A stretch of DNA of 5,425 nucleotides from a bacterium (GCA_030824255.1 JAVBYB010000361.1:1-5425), one strand, 5' to 3'; counted from the stretch's first letter, positions 1 through 4,443 are shown. Numbers and translations: made by a program. Notes: generated by a model from the letters alone, not told the origin.

Positions 1-1
1 C

Positions 2-532
2 GCCGCCGAAATGGTGCAGTACTGGGTCGCGCAGTTCGTCGGCGCGGGCATCGGCGCCGGCGTTCTTTATCTCATCGCAAGCGGCAAGGCCGACTACGAC
101 ATCGCCATCAACGGCCTCGGGGCCAATGGTTTCGGCCCCGGCTATCTCGGCGAATATTCGATGACAGCCGCCCTCATCTTCGAGATCGTGGCCACCTTCC
201 TGTTCCTCGTCGTCATCCTTGGTGTCACGCAGAAGGGCTCGCCCTCCATCCTCGCCGGCCTCGCCATCGGCCTCACCCTCACGGTGATTCACATCGTCGG
301 CATTCAGGTGACGGGCGTTTCGGTGAACCCCGCGCGCTCCTTCGGCCCCGCCATCTTCGTGCAGGGCGCGGCGCTGGGCCAGCTCTGGCTCTTCATCATC
401 GCCCCGCTGGTTGGCGCAGGCCTCGCCGCGCTGCTCTTCCGCAGCCGCACACTCGTCGCTGATGACGATGTCGTTCCGGCGGCAAGCACCATCGCGATGA
501 CCGAGGAAGCCGCCAACCTCGCGAAGAAATAA
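2..532 (+). CDS. aqpZ: AqpZ-like aquaporin (MIP family), 5' truncated by window edge
   Basis: This is the C-terminal two-thirds of a major intrinsic protein channel for water or small neutral solutes in the inner membrane. The frame is open from the window edge; the ATG at 11 is internal, because the visible part aligns with E. coli AqpZ from about its third membrane helix. Segments seen: helix 3 (VGAGIGAGVLYLIASG), helix 4 (ALIFEIVATFLFLVVILG), helix 5 (LAGLAIGLTLTVIHIVGI), the second NPA half-helix SVNPARSFGPAIF, and helix 6 (LWLFIIAPLVGAGLAALLF). The helix-5 His and the NPA-adjacent Arg of the selectivity filter are present. The filter position six residues before that Arg is Val, where AqpZ has Thr. 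A hydrophilic acidic tail of about 25 residues after helix 6 is longer than in AqpZ. The first NPA motif lies outside the window. A terminator follows 30 bases after the stop. Family assignment is firm; AqpZ versus another bacterial aquaporin subtype is likely but less certain. Confidence 0.93.
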   Translation, partial: AAEMVQYWVAQFVGAGIGAGVLYLIASGKADYDIAINGLGANGFGPGYLGEYSMTAALIFEIVATFLFLVVILGVTQKGSPSILAGLAIGLTLTVIHIVGIQVTGVSVNPARSFGPAIFVQGAALGQLWLFIIAPLVGAGLAALLFRSRTLVADDDVVPAASTIAMTEEAANLAKK

Positions 533-561
533 CGCACTGCAGCATAGCTCGACAGAACGCG

Positions 562-598
562 GCGCCACCGAACCTTCACAAAGGTCCGGTGGCGCTTT
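562..598 (+). terminator. Rho-independent-type terminator of the aquaporin gene
   Basis: A long stem-loop starts 30 bases after the aquaporin stop. GCGCCACCG (562-570) pairs with CGGTGGCGC (587-595). After a single A/C mismatch the stem continues as ACCTT (572-576) with AAGGT (581-585), closed by a CACA loop. Only three T residues follow (596-598), so the U-tract is short, but stem length and position fit a transcription stop. Confidence 0.75.
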
Positions 599-791
599 GC
601 ATATGCGCCAACGCGAAAATCCTTAACGTCTGCATAAGCCTGGCTATCGCACGCGGAACAAGAATTCTTCGCGGGGCCGTTCATTTGCCCGATCTTCGCC
701 CCATATCAGCGCGCATGGATGACCCGTGGGGTTAACGGGCTTCCTGTGGTCGCGCTTGCAACGCGCCACGAGTCTGTAACGGAGTTTCCGC
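599..791. other. Intergenic spacer and leader before the 58-aa gene, no gene seen
   Basis: No convincing gene is seen on either strand. It holds an 8-bp palindrome GCATATGC (599-606), a small hairpin CCCGT/ACGGG (723-727 with 735-739), and a second hairpin GTGG-CGCG/CGCG-CCAC (746-754 with 762-769, one bulged T, 7-base loop) ending 22 bases before the next start codon. The two hairpins could form in the leader of the downstream mRNA. No promoter hexamer pair is strong enough to call. Confidence 0.4.
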
Positions 792-968
792 ATGGTCGAG
801 ACACGCACACCCGAGGAAGCACGCCGCGACGAGCGCACGCTGATCGAGCGTCTCATCTTCCGTCAGGGCCTCAGCCGTGACGAAGCCGTACGCACCGTGG
901 GCGAATACCGAAAGGGCAAGCGCGTCGAGATCGACCCCATGCTCATGGAAGGCCTCGACGCGATCTGA
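792..968 (+). CDS. 58-aa charged hypothetical protein
   Basis: A complete 58-codon reading frame, beginning MVETRTPEEARRDERTLIER and ending MLMEGLDAI. A GGAG ribosome binding site (781-784) sits 7 bases before the ATG, and third codon positions are mostly G or C as in neighbouring genes; together these support a real gene. The product is highly charged, predicted mostly helical, with no signal peptide, membrane segment or cysteine, so it is probably cytoplasmic. I do not recognise a family. The segment GLSRDEAVRTVGEYRKGKRV could be a short helical recognition-type element, but that is speculation. It has the orientation of the aquaporin gene but is separated from it by a terminator, so it probably has its own promoter. 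The next gene downstream starts about 200 bases later. Confidence 0.65.
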   Translation: MVETRTPEEARRDERTLIERLIFRQGLSRDEAVRTVGEYRKGKRVEIDPMLMEGLDAI

Positions 969-992
969 TCGCGCGCCTGAGCGCCTGATGCT

Positions 993-1048
993 GCCGACAA
1001 GCTGAGGCCGACAAGCTGAGGCCGACAAGCTGAGCCCGAAAAGCGGAG
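993..1048. repeat. 14-bp tandem repeat, three perfect copies plus one degenerate
   Basis: The unit GCCGACAAGCTGAG occurs head to tail at 993-1006, 1007-1020 and 1021-1034. A fourth unit at 1035-1048 differs at three positions. The array begins 24 bases after the stop of the 58-aa gene and lies in noncoding DNA, so a unit length that is not a multiple of three carries no coding cost. It is a likely slippage-prone, strain-variable minisatellite. Confidence 0.9.
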
Positions 1049-1171
1049 ATCATCCTGCCCCGCGCGAAGCGTGGGGAAGGCGCTGCCCGCAAAGCAGGCG
1101 GATATCCAACGCCGCGCGATTGCGACGCTCTATCCATTGGCCGCAGCGCATCGCCGCGATATCGCACGCCT

Positions 1172-1963
1172 ATGCTCGATCTCACGCCGGAAGTCATCGC
1201 GATGCTGGTCGTGGCCGCAACGGCTGCCGGCTTTGTCGATGCGATTGCCGGCGGCGGCGGTCTGATCACCGTGCCCGCGCTGCTGGCGGCGGGGATAAAC
1301 CCCGTCGCCGCCATCGCCACGAATAAAGTGCAAGGCAGTTTCGGCACGGCCGCCGCGACGTGGAATTACTGGCGCCGGGGCAGGATCGATTTCCGTCTCA
1401 TCCTCTGGCCGCTCATCGCCACAGTCGTTGGCGCGATGCTCGGCTCCACCGCCATCATGTTCGTGGACGCGACCTGGCTGATGGTCCTGCTGCCGCTGCT
1501 GCTCGCGGCGATCGCGATGTATTTCCTGTTCGGCCCGAAGGCGAGCGACGAGGATGCGCACGCCCGCATGAAACCCGCCGCTTACGCCATGGTCGCCGGC
1601 GGCATAGGTTTCTACGATGGCTTCTTCGGTCCCGGCACAGGCTCCTTCTTCGCGCTCAGCTTAGTGGCCCTTCGCGGCATGGGCCTCACGCGCGCCACCG
1701 CCCACACCAAGGCGCTCAATCTCGCCAGCAACGTTGTGTCGGTCGTCGTGCTCGCTGTCGGCGGCCACGTTCTCTGGATGCTCGGCCTGATGATGGCGGT
1801 GGGGCAGGTGATCGGCGGCTGGCTCGGCTCCCATGCCGCAATGCGCTTCGGGCCCAGGCTCATCCGCCCGCTGCTGGTCATCATCTGCCTCGCCATGGTG
1901 GCAAAGCTGCTGTCAGACCCCGCCAACCCGCTGCGCATCTGGCTCGCCGCACAACTCGGCTAG
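1172..1963 (+). CDS. TauE/SafE (TSUP) family membrane transporter, YfcA-like
   Basis: A complete 263-aa inner-membrane protein of the TSUP family, whose characterised members export sulfite, sulfoacetate or related organosulfur anions; the substrate here cannot be read from sequence. The family's internal two-fold repeat is visible. The N-terminal half has GFVDAIAGGGG (residues 20-30), followed by the pore-helix-like segment AIATNKVQGSFG (47-58). The C-terminal half has GFYDGFFGPGTGS (146-158), followed by TAHTKALNLASN (176-187). Hydrophobic stretches flank both, consistent with about eight helices, with a hydrophilic loop at 121-135. The N-terminal motif resembles E. coli YfcA closely. There is no Shine-Dalgarno sequence before the chosen ATG and no alternative in-frame ATG upstream; Met11 is a possible later start but would cut helix 1. 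The gene stands alone, converging with the minus-strand genes to its right. Confidence 0.9.
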   Translation: MLDLTPEVIAMLVVAATAAGFVDAIAGGGGLITVPALLAAGINPVAAIATNKVQGSFGTAAATWNYWRRGRIDFRLILWPLIATVVGAMLGSTAIMFVDATWLMVLLPLLLAAIAMYFLFGPKASDEDAHARMKPAAYAMVAGGIGFYDGFFGPGTGSFFALSLVALRGMGLTRATAHTKALNLASNVVSVVVLAVGGHVLWMLGLMMAVGQVIGGWLGSHAAMRFGPRLIRPLLVIICLAMVAKLLSDPANPLRIWLAAQLG

Positions 1964-2002
1964 CTCAGACGGGTGCTGTCCCGCCGAAGGTGAGAAACGC
2001 GA

Positions 2003-2060
2003 CATGCGAAGCATGACGGAAGGGCTGGCCGCGCAGCGGCCGGATCGCGCCACGTGCGCG
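2003..2060. terminator. Cluster of three hairpins between convergent genes, possible bidirectional terminator
   Basis: Three perfect or near-perfect stem-loops lie in a row in the 108-base gap between two converging genes: CATGC-GAA-GCATG (2003-2015), CTGGCCGC-GCA-GCGGCCGG (2025-2043, one G-T wobble) and CGCGC-CACGT-GCGCG (2046-2060). None is followed by a T-run on either strand, so a canonical intrinsic terminator is not shown. Position and symmetry suggest 3'-end structure for both transcripts. Confidence 0.4.
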
Positions 2061-2071
2061 CGCTGAATGAT

Positions 2072-2269
2072 CTAGCCCGTCAGTTGCGACAGCAACTGCG
2101 CCGCGTCTTCGATCAGGGCGCGGATCTGGTCCTGCTGCATTCTGATCCTGGTGCGTTCGACAAGGTTGGCGGCGTTCTCGCCCACGGCGCGCTGCAGGGC
2201 GTCGATCTGCTCGCCATACTGGCTGATGGCCGATTGCAGGAAAACGATCGCGTCCGACTTCGCGTTCAT
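2072..2269 (-). CDS. 65-aa helical hypothetical protein
   Basis: A complete 65-codon frame starting MNAKSDAIVFLQSAISQYGE and ending LLSQLTG. It is rich in Gln, Ala, Leu, Ile and Glu with regular hydrophobic spacing and no Pro or Cys, so a single long amphipathic helix or coiled coil is expected; no signal peptide or membrane segment. Third codon positions are overwhelmingly G or C, as expected for a translated gene here, and the opposite-strand alternative reading frame looks less protein-like. No clear Shine-Dalgarno precedes the ATG. The gene begins 50 bases after the stop of the GNAT gene on the same strand, so the two may share a transcript. I do not recognise a family. It could be a partner-binding or cytoskeletal-type helical protein, but nothing in the sequence decides this. 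Confidence 0.55.
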   Translation of the reverse strand: MNAKSDAIVFLQSAISQYGEQIDALQRAVGENAANLVERTRIRMQQDQIRALIEDAAQLLSQLTG

Positions 2270-2319
2270 GATGCAGGCTGCCGCTGATCCGTGTGGCGCT
2301 GGTATTCAGCGCCCCCGGT

Positions 2320-2976
2320 TCAAGTTTCGTGCCGCCGTGGCTCCCGCCACATCGCCTCCAGCGGCGGTCCGCCCGGTCCCGGTTCGAACAGCTTCATCCG
2401 CTCGAAGCCGTGCGCGCGATAGAAGCCAGTGTTCGCCGGATTGGAGTTTTCCAGATAGCAGGGCAGGCCGTCCCGGTCCGCCGCCGCCAGCACGGGCGAG
2501 AACAACAGCTTGCCCAGTCCCTTGCCGCGCGCCGCCTTCCGCGTGCCAATCGCGAACAGGTAAAGATGCGGCGCCTTCGGGTGCTCGCGCTTCATCGCCT
2601 CGCCCGCGCCCAGCGCCCGCTTCACCGCGCCCTTCGATCCCTTGCCCAGCAACGCTGTCACAATCGCCAGTGTCGGAAGGAAGCCGAGATCGAGATTTGC
2701 AGACGAGTGGCTCCACATCGTCGCGCCGTCATCGCCCTTGATGTGACAGAAGCCCCGCTTAAGGTAGACGCTCCGCGCCAGCGTCGTGAACACCGACGGC
2801 ATCGCCTCACGGTTTCCAAACAGCCAGAGGTTCACCGGGTCTTCCGCGAACGCCTCCGCGATGATCCCGCCCAACTGCCGCCAGTCCGCGTCGCCCGCCG
2901 CGCGCATCTCCCGCGGCAGCCTGAATTCTGGCAGCCTGAATTCCGGCAATCCCGCTCTCTCCCCGTCCCCCGACAC
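2320..2976 (-). CDS. GNAT-family N-acetyltransferase
   Basis: A 218-aa acetyl-CoA-dependent acyltransferase of the GCN5-related fold, predicted cytoplasmic; the acceptor substrate is unknown. Motif A is clear: strand LYLFAIGT (138-145) followed by the pyrophosphate-binding loop RGKGLG (150-155), which fits the R-x-x-G-x-G/A pattern. Motif B follows as YLENSNPANTGFYRAHGFE (174-192), with the usual Asn and Tyr. The N-terminal part EMRAAGDADW..GIIAEAFAEDP (23-47) is the usual first helix region. I chose the GTG at 2976 rather than an ATG 14 codons upstream at 3018, because GGAGGAG lies 5 bases before it and because the same GTG with the same binding site occurs in the second copy of this junction. 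An ATG at residue 24 is a less likely alternative. Residues 11-20 are a duplicated LPEFR unit. The gene follows a truncated YbjN-like fragment that supplies its ribosome binding site. Confidence 0.88.
   Translation of the reverse strand: MSGDGERAGLPEFRLPEFRLPREMRAAGDADWRQLGGIIAEAFAEDPVNLWLFGNREAMPSVFTTLARSVYLKRGFCHIKGDDGATMWSHSSANLDLGFLPTLAIVTALLGKGSKGAVKRALGAGEAMKREHPKAPHLYLFAIGTRKAARGKGLGKLLFSPVLAAADRDGLPCYLENSNPANTGFYRAHGFERMKLFEPGPGGPPLEAMWREPRRHET
2915..2948. repeat. 15-bp tandem duplication inside the GNAT N-terminus
   Basis: GGCAGCCTGAATTCT (2915-2929) is followed immediately by the same unit with one change (2930-2944), plus the start of a third (2945-2948). On the coding strand it gives LPEFR twice. 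Being 15 bases it keeps the frame. It lies in the unconserved N-terminal extension before the acetyltransferase fold and is absent from the partial GNAT copy further right. Confidence 0.85.
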
Positions 2977-2978
2977 GC

Positions 2979-3109
2979 CTACTCCTCCAGCACGTTCGCC
3001 TTGGTGAGCCTGTCCCACACCACCTTCGTTATGCCAGAGAAGATCGAAATGTTCGTCTTCATGTTGGCACGCGTGATGCCGCCGTCGAAGATCACATAGC
3101 GCGCGGCCT
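2979..3109 (-). pseudogene. C-terminal fragment of a YbjN-like gene (truncated duplicate)
   Basis: The minus strand encodes KAARYVIFDGGITRANMKTN and continues to KANVLEE and a TAG stop. It matches the last ~43 residues of the complete YbjN-like protein at 3934-4443 with four amino-acid changes, and I count 7 base mismatches in 131 positions. The match stops at about 3109, where AT-richer DNA begins. Upstream the frame closes within about 45 bases at a TGA without an ATG; a GTG at 3122 has no ribosome binding site. The fragment lacks the signal peptide and the first three-quarters of the domain, so it is almost certainly nonfunctional as a protein. Its end still provides the ribosome binding site of the GNAT gene. 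Confidence 0.85.
2982..2988 (-). promoter_or_regulatory. Ribosome binding site of the GNAT gene, embedded in the end of the YbjN-like frame
   Basis: Read on the minus strand this is GGAGGAG, followed by TAG (stop of the upstream YbjN-like frame), then GC and the GTG start. The last two codons of the upstream frame (Glu-Glu) are therefore also the Shine-Dalgarno sequence of the next gene, a typical arrangement for translational coupling. The identical arrangement recurs at 3937-3943. This site decides the GNAT start. Confidence 0.8.
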
Positions 3110-3119
3110 TCCGCGTGCT

Positions 3120-3131
3120 CACGTTTCTAGG
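3120..3131. repeat. Island-edge direct repeat, left copy
   Basis: CACGTTTCTAGG lies 10 bases inside the point where similarity to the YbjN-like gene stops. The same sequence with an extra CT (CACGTTTCTCTAGG) lies at 3760-3773, 6 bases before similarity to the GNAT gene resumes. Placement at both edges suggests a duplicated target or recombination core, though the length is short enough for chance to be considered. Confidence 0.5.
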
Positions 3132-3342
3132 CTGCCAACGGTTATCGTTTCAATTTCGGTGACTCATGACCGTTGCACAATTTTCGAATTGATGGCGTTG
3201 AACCTTTGTCTCAATCCGCTCTGTCGCGTTTAAGTCGTCATACGGTGCGCTTGGCAGTTATTTCCACAGCGCGCCTATGTCTCAATTTGAGCGGCGCCTA
3301 TTTACCGAGGCATTCGAAAGAAGTTTTCACCTGACGCTCGCT
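3132..3342. other. Noncoding left part of the island with inverted repeats
   Basis: No gene is seen in about 210 bases. Inverted repeats are present: TGCCAACGGT (3133-3142) with ACCGTTGCA (3169-3177), nine pairs with one bulge and a 26-base loop; CAATT-TTCG-AATTG (3178-3191); and CTCAA-T-TTGAG (3281-3291). The octamer GCGCCTAT occurs at 3271-3278 and 3294-3301. It lies downstream of the lipoprotein gene and could hold its 3' end, but no T-run follows any hairpin. Confidence 0.4.
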
Positions 3343-3642
3343 TTAGCCATCCACCCAGGATCGAACGATTTTTAGGTCTTTATCCAAAACAATCTTTACG
3401 GAGTCCCATGCGAGGCTTCCATCGGCTTTCGGAGGAGCGCTGACTACAATCCACCATCCATCGCTTCGCGGAAGTATCAAAACTTGCTGTGTCCCCAAAT
3501 CGGGCCTGCTTGGAAAATGCTCCGAGTAGTGCGCTTTGGCGACAGAGTAGGCGTCCGGAGGTTGGCATTCCATCGAGGCCAAATCGCACCCGGCGACGAC
3601 GGCGCACACGCCACAGGTCAAAACTGTCAACGCACGCTTCAT
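3343..3642 (-). CDS. Small predicted lipoprotein, 99 aa
   Basis: The product starts MKRALTVLTCGVCAVVAGC, a bacterial lipoprotein signal: two basic residues, a hydrophobic core and lipobox VAGC with Cys19 as the predicted lipidated residue. Asp follows at +2, which in E. coli favours retention in the inner membrane. The mature ~80 residues contain helix-like PPDAYSVAKAHYSEHF (28-43), then strand-like QQVLILPRSDGWWIVVSAP (52-70) and SVKIVLDKDLKIVRSW (81-96). This helix-then-beta order with a WWIV strand resembles small NTF2-fold or YhhH-type immunity-like proteins, but that is only a weak resemblance. The frame stays open upstream to a GTG at 3762, but the ATG at 3642 is chosen because it places the lipobox correctly. 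The Shine-Dalgarno is weak. Codon choice is less G/C-biased than in the neighbours, consistent with acquisition along with the island. Confidence 0.65.
   Translation of the reverse strand: MKRALTVLTCGVCAVVAGCDLASMECQPPDAYSVAKAHYSEHFPSRPDLGTQQVLILPRSDGWWIVVSAPPKADGSLAWDSVKIVLDKDLKIVRSWVDG
3375..3387. repeat. 13-bp inverted repeat, left arm
   Basis: GGTCTTTATCCAA is the exact reverse complement of TTGGATAAAGACC at 3735-3747. The left arm lies inside the lipoprotein gene near its 3' end (encoding LDKD on the minus strand); the right arm lies upstream of that gene, near the right island edge. The 347-base spacing makes an RNA hairpin unlikely. It may mark an inverted fragment or be a chance match. 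Confidence 0.6.
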
Positions 3643-3734
3643 TTCGGACACCCAGGAAACCGCTTCATTGAGAGTGGTAGAATGAACAGTCCCTCCCTCA
3701 AGAGCTGTGGATGTGGCGTGCGCAACTTCCAAAC

Positions 3735-3747
3735 TTGGATAAAGACC
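3735..3747. repeat. 13-bp inverted repeat, right arm
   Basis: TTGGATAAAGACC is the exact reverse complement of 3375-3387. It lies about 90 bases upstream of the lipoprotein start codon and 13 bases inside the right edge repeat. Read on the plus strand it encodes the same LDKD tetrapeptide as the left arm does within the lipoprotein, so it could be a fragment of a second, inverted gene copy. Confidence 0.6.
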
Positions 3748-3759
3748 AGCACTCACATA

Positions 3760-3773
3760 CACGTTTCTCTAGG
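3760..3773. repeat. Island-edge direct repeat, right copy
   Basis: CACGTTTCTCTAGG is the right-hand partner of CACGTTTCTAGG at 3120-3131, same orientation with a 2-base CT insertion. It ends 6 bases before similarity to the GNAT gene begins. The TAG closing the extended lipoprotein frame on the minus strand falls in this repeat. Confidence 0.5.
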
Positions 3774-3779
3774 ATCGCA

Positions 3780-3931
3780 CGACGACATCGCCTCACGGTT
3801 GCTGAAAATCTAGACGTTTACCGTGTCTTCCGCGAACGCCTCCGCGATGATCCCGCCCCGTCGCGTGCCGTTGCCGCGCGCATCCCATTCGGCAGTGTTA
3901 CCTTCGGCGTCCCGATCTCGGCCCCCGACAC
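3780..3931 (-). pseudogene. N-terminal fragment of the GNAT gene (frameshifted duplicate)
   Basis: The minus strand begins at a GTG (3931) with the same GGAGGAG-TAG-GC context as the complete GNAT gene and reads VSGAEIGTPKVTLPNGMRAA. A 10-base deletion then shifts the frame; in the restored frame one reads GIIAEAFAEDTVNV, an in-frame TAG (3810-3812), and FSNREAM, matching GNAT residues 37-59. Similarity stops at 3780, about codon 61, before the acetyl-CoA site, so it cannot encode an enzyme. It lacks the LPEFR duplication of the complete gene. A 24-base patch (3801-3824) is highly diverged between perfectly matching stretches. It starts immediately downstream of the complete YbjN-like gene, where a functional GNAT gene would be expected. 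Confidence 0.85.
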
Positions 3932-4064
3932 GCCTACTCCTCCAGCACGTTCGCCTTGGTGAGCTTGTCCCACACCGCCTTCGTTATGCCAGAGAAGATC
4001 GAAATGTTCGTCTTCACGTTCGCGCGCGTGATGCCGCCGTCGAAGATCACATAGCGCGCAACCT
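3780..4064. repeat. Long direct repeat, right copy (GNAT 5' end plus YbjN-like 3' end)
   Basis: Same-orientation partner of 2794-3109. It combines the decayed GNAT fragment (3780-3931) with the last ~43 codons of the complete YbjN-like gene (3934-4064). It is 31 bases shorter than the left copy because of two deletions in the GNAT part. Confidence 0.85.
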
Positions 4065-4443
4065 TCACATCGCCGCCCGAACGATAGACTTTCAGGAAAG
4101 CATAGCTGATCGAATCCATGACAGCGTTGGCGTCAGCGCCGTCCTTCAGGGTGAACGTCGCAACAAGGTTGAGGCCGAGACAATCCTTCGACGGCGCCGC
4201 CTCGCTGCAGCTTGCGCCATACAGGTAATAGACCAGCCCGTCCCTGGTTTCGACTTCGAGGAAGTAATCGCCTTCCTCGTCTACGCCTTCGGTGTTCACC
4301 CACAGGTCCAGCTCGCCCAGCACCTCACGCAACACATCGAGATCGAGGGTTCGCAGCACCGCATCGGCGGGCGTCGTCTGCGCCTGCGCAGTCATCGGCG
4401 CCAGCGCCAGGAACAGGACGGAAAGGCTCGCAAGCAGCTTCAT
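3934..4443 (-). CDS. Secreted YbjN-domain-like protein
   Basis: A 169-aa protein with a signal peptide: MKLL, a hydrophobic core, then APMTAQA with predicted cleavage after residue 21, so it is exported, probably to the periplasm. The mature part fits the YbjN family (described as putative sensory transduction regulators; biochemical role not established): strands YFLEVETRDGLVYYLYGASC (60-79), a second Cys at 88, LGLNLVATF (89-97), an acidic segment then a helix DANAVMDSISYAFLKVY (104-120), and the C-terminal strand-helix RYVIFDGGITRANVKTNISIFSGI. Cys79 and Cys88 could form a disulfide. The start has a weak GGGT element nearby; no better start is visible. The final GAG GAG TAG forms the ribosome binding site for a GNAT gene, here reduced to a fragment. 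It shares a 143-base divergent spacer with the hydrolase. Signal peptide is firm; the YbjN assignment is likely but made from pattern, not alignment. Confidence 0.78.
   Translation of the reverse strand: MKLLASLSVLFLALAPMTAQAQTTPADAVLRTLDLDVLREVLGELDLWVNTEGVDEEGDYFLEVETRDGLVYYLYGASCSEAAPSKDCLGLNLVATFTLKDGADANAVMDSISYAFLKVYRSGGDVKVARYVIFDGGITRANVKTNISIFSGITKAVWDKLTKANVLEE

Larger units (their letters stand above)
2794..3109. repeat. Long direct repeat, left copy (GNAT 5' end plus YbjN-like 3' end)
   Basis: This segment repeats in the same orientation at 3780-4064. Positions 2972-3109 align with 3927-4064 at a constant offset of 955; positions 2794-2858 align at an offset of 986. The 31-base difference is a 21-base loss in the variable GNAT N-terminus and a 10-base loss just after it in the right copy. 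The YbjN-like half is about 95% identical; the GNAT half is more diverged. Confidence 0.85.
3110..3779. other. AT-richer inserted island between the two junction copies
   Basis: About 670 bases separate the two copies of the YbjN-like/GNAT junction. By hand count 3121-3780 is about 52% G+C (48% over 3121-3420), clearly below its neighbours, suggesting foreign origin. It carries one small lipoprotein gene (minus strand), a structured noncoding left part, a short direct repeat at its edges and a 13-bp inverted repeat inside. No transposase, integrase, resolvase or recognisable attC site is seen, so the means of insertion is unknown. It may be a remnant of a larger element. Confidence 0.65.

Noticed and set aside
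993..1048. CRISPR-like array
   Set aside because: The 14-bp units are directly abutting with no spacers and no cas genes nearby; it is a simple tandem repeat.
1130..1561. Minus-strand frame of 143 codons, and an overlapping plus-strand frame at 1360-2016
   Set aside because: Both overlap the TSUP transporter gene in other frames and are dominated by Arg, His, Gln and Asp repeats without hydrophobic core or motifs.
2320..3018. Longer GNAT start (ATG at 3018)
   Set aside because: The extra 14 codons overlap the YbjN-like reading frame and have no ribosome binding site, whereas the GTG at 2976 has GGAGGAG at proper spacing, duplicated at the second junction.
2293..3099. Long plus-strand open frame (268 codons) opposite the GNAT gene
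   Set aside because: It is Arg/Pro/His-rich low-complexity sequence antisense to a gene with clear acetyltransferase motifs; a by-product of high G+C content.
2979..3122. Short protein from a GTG at 3122 covering the YbjN-like fragment
   Set aside because: No ribosome binding site precedes it, and the encoded piece is only the C-terminal quarter of a secreted domain without a signal peptide.
3343..3762. Longer start (GTG at 3762) for the island lipoprotein
   Set aside because: It would bury the signal peptide and lipobox 40 residues inside the protein; the ATG at 3642 places them at the N-terminus.
3110..3779. Integron cassette or insertion sequence
   Set aside because: I found no paired attC core sites, no terminal inverted repeats at the island edges and no transposase or integrase frame. 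The 13-bp inverted repeat is internal.
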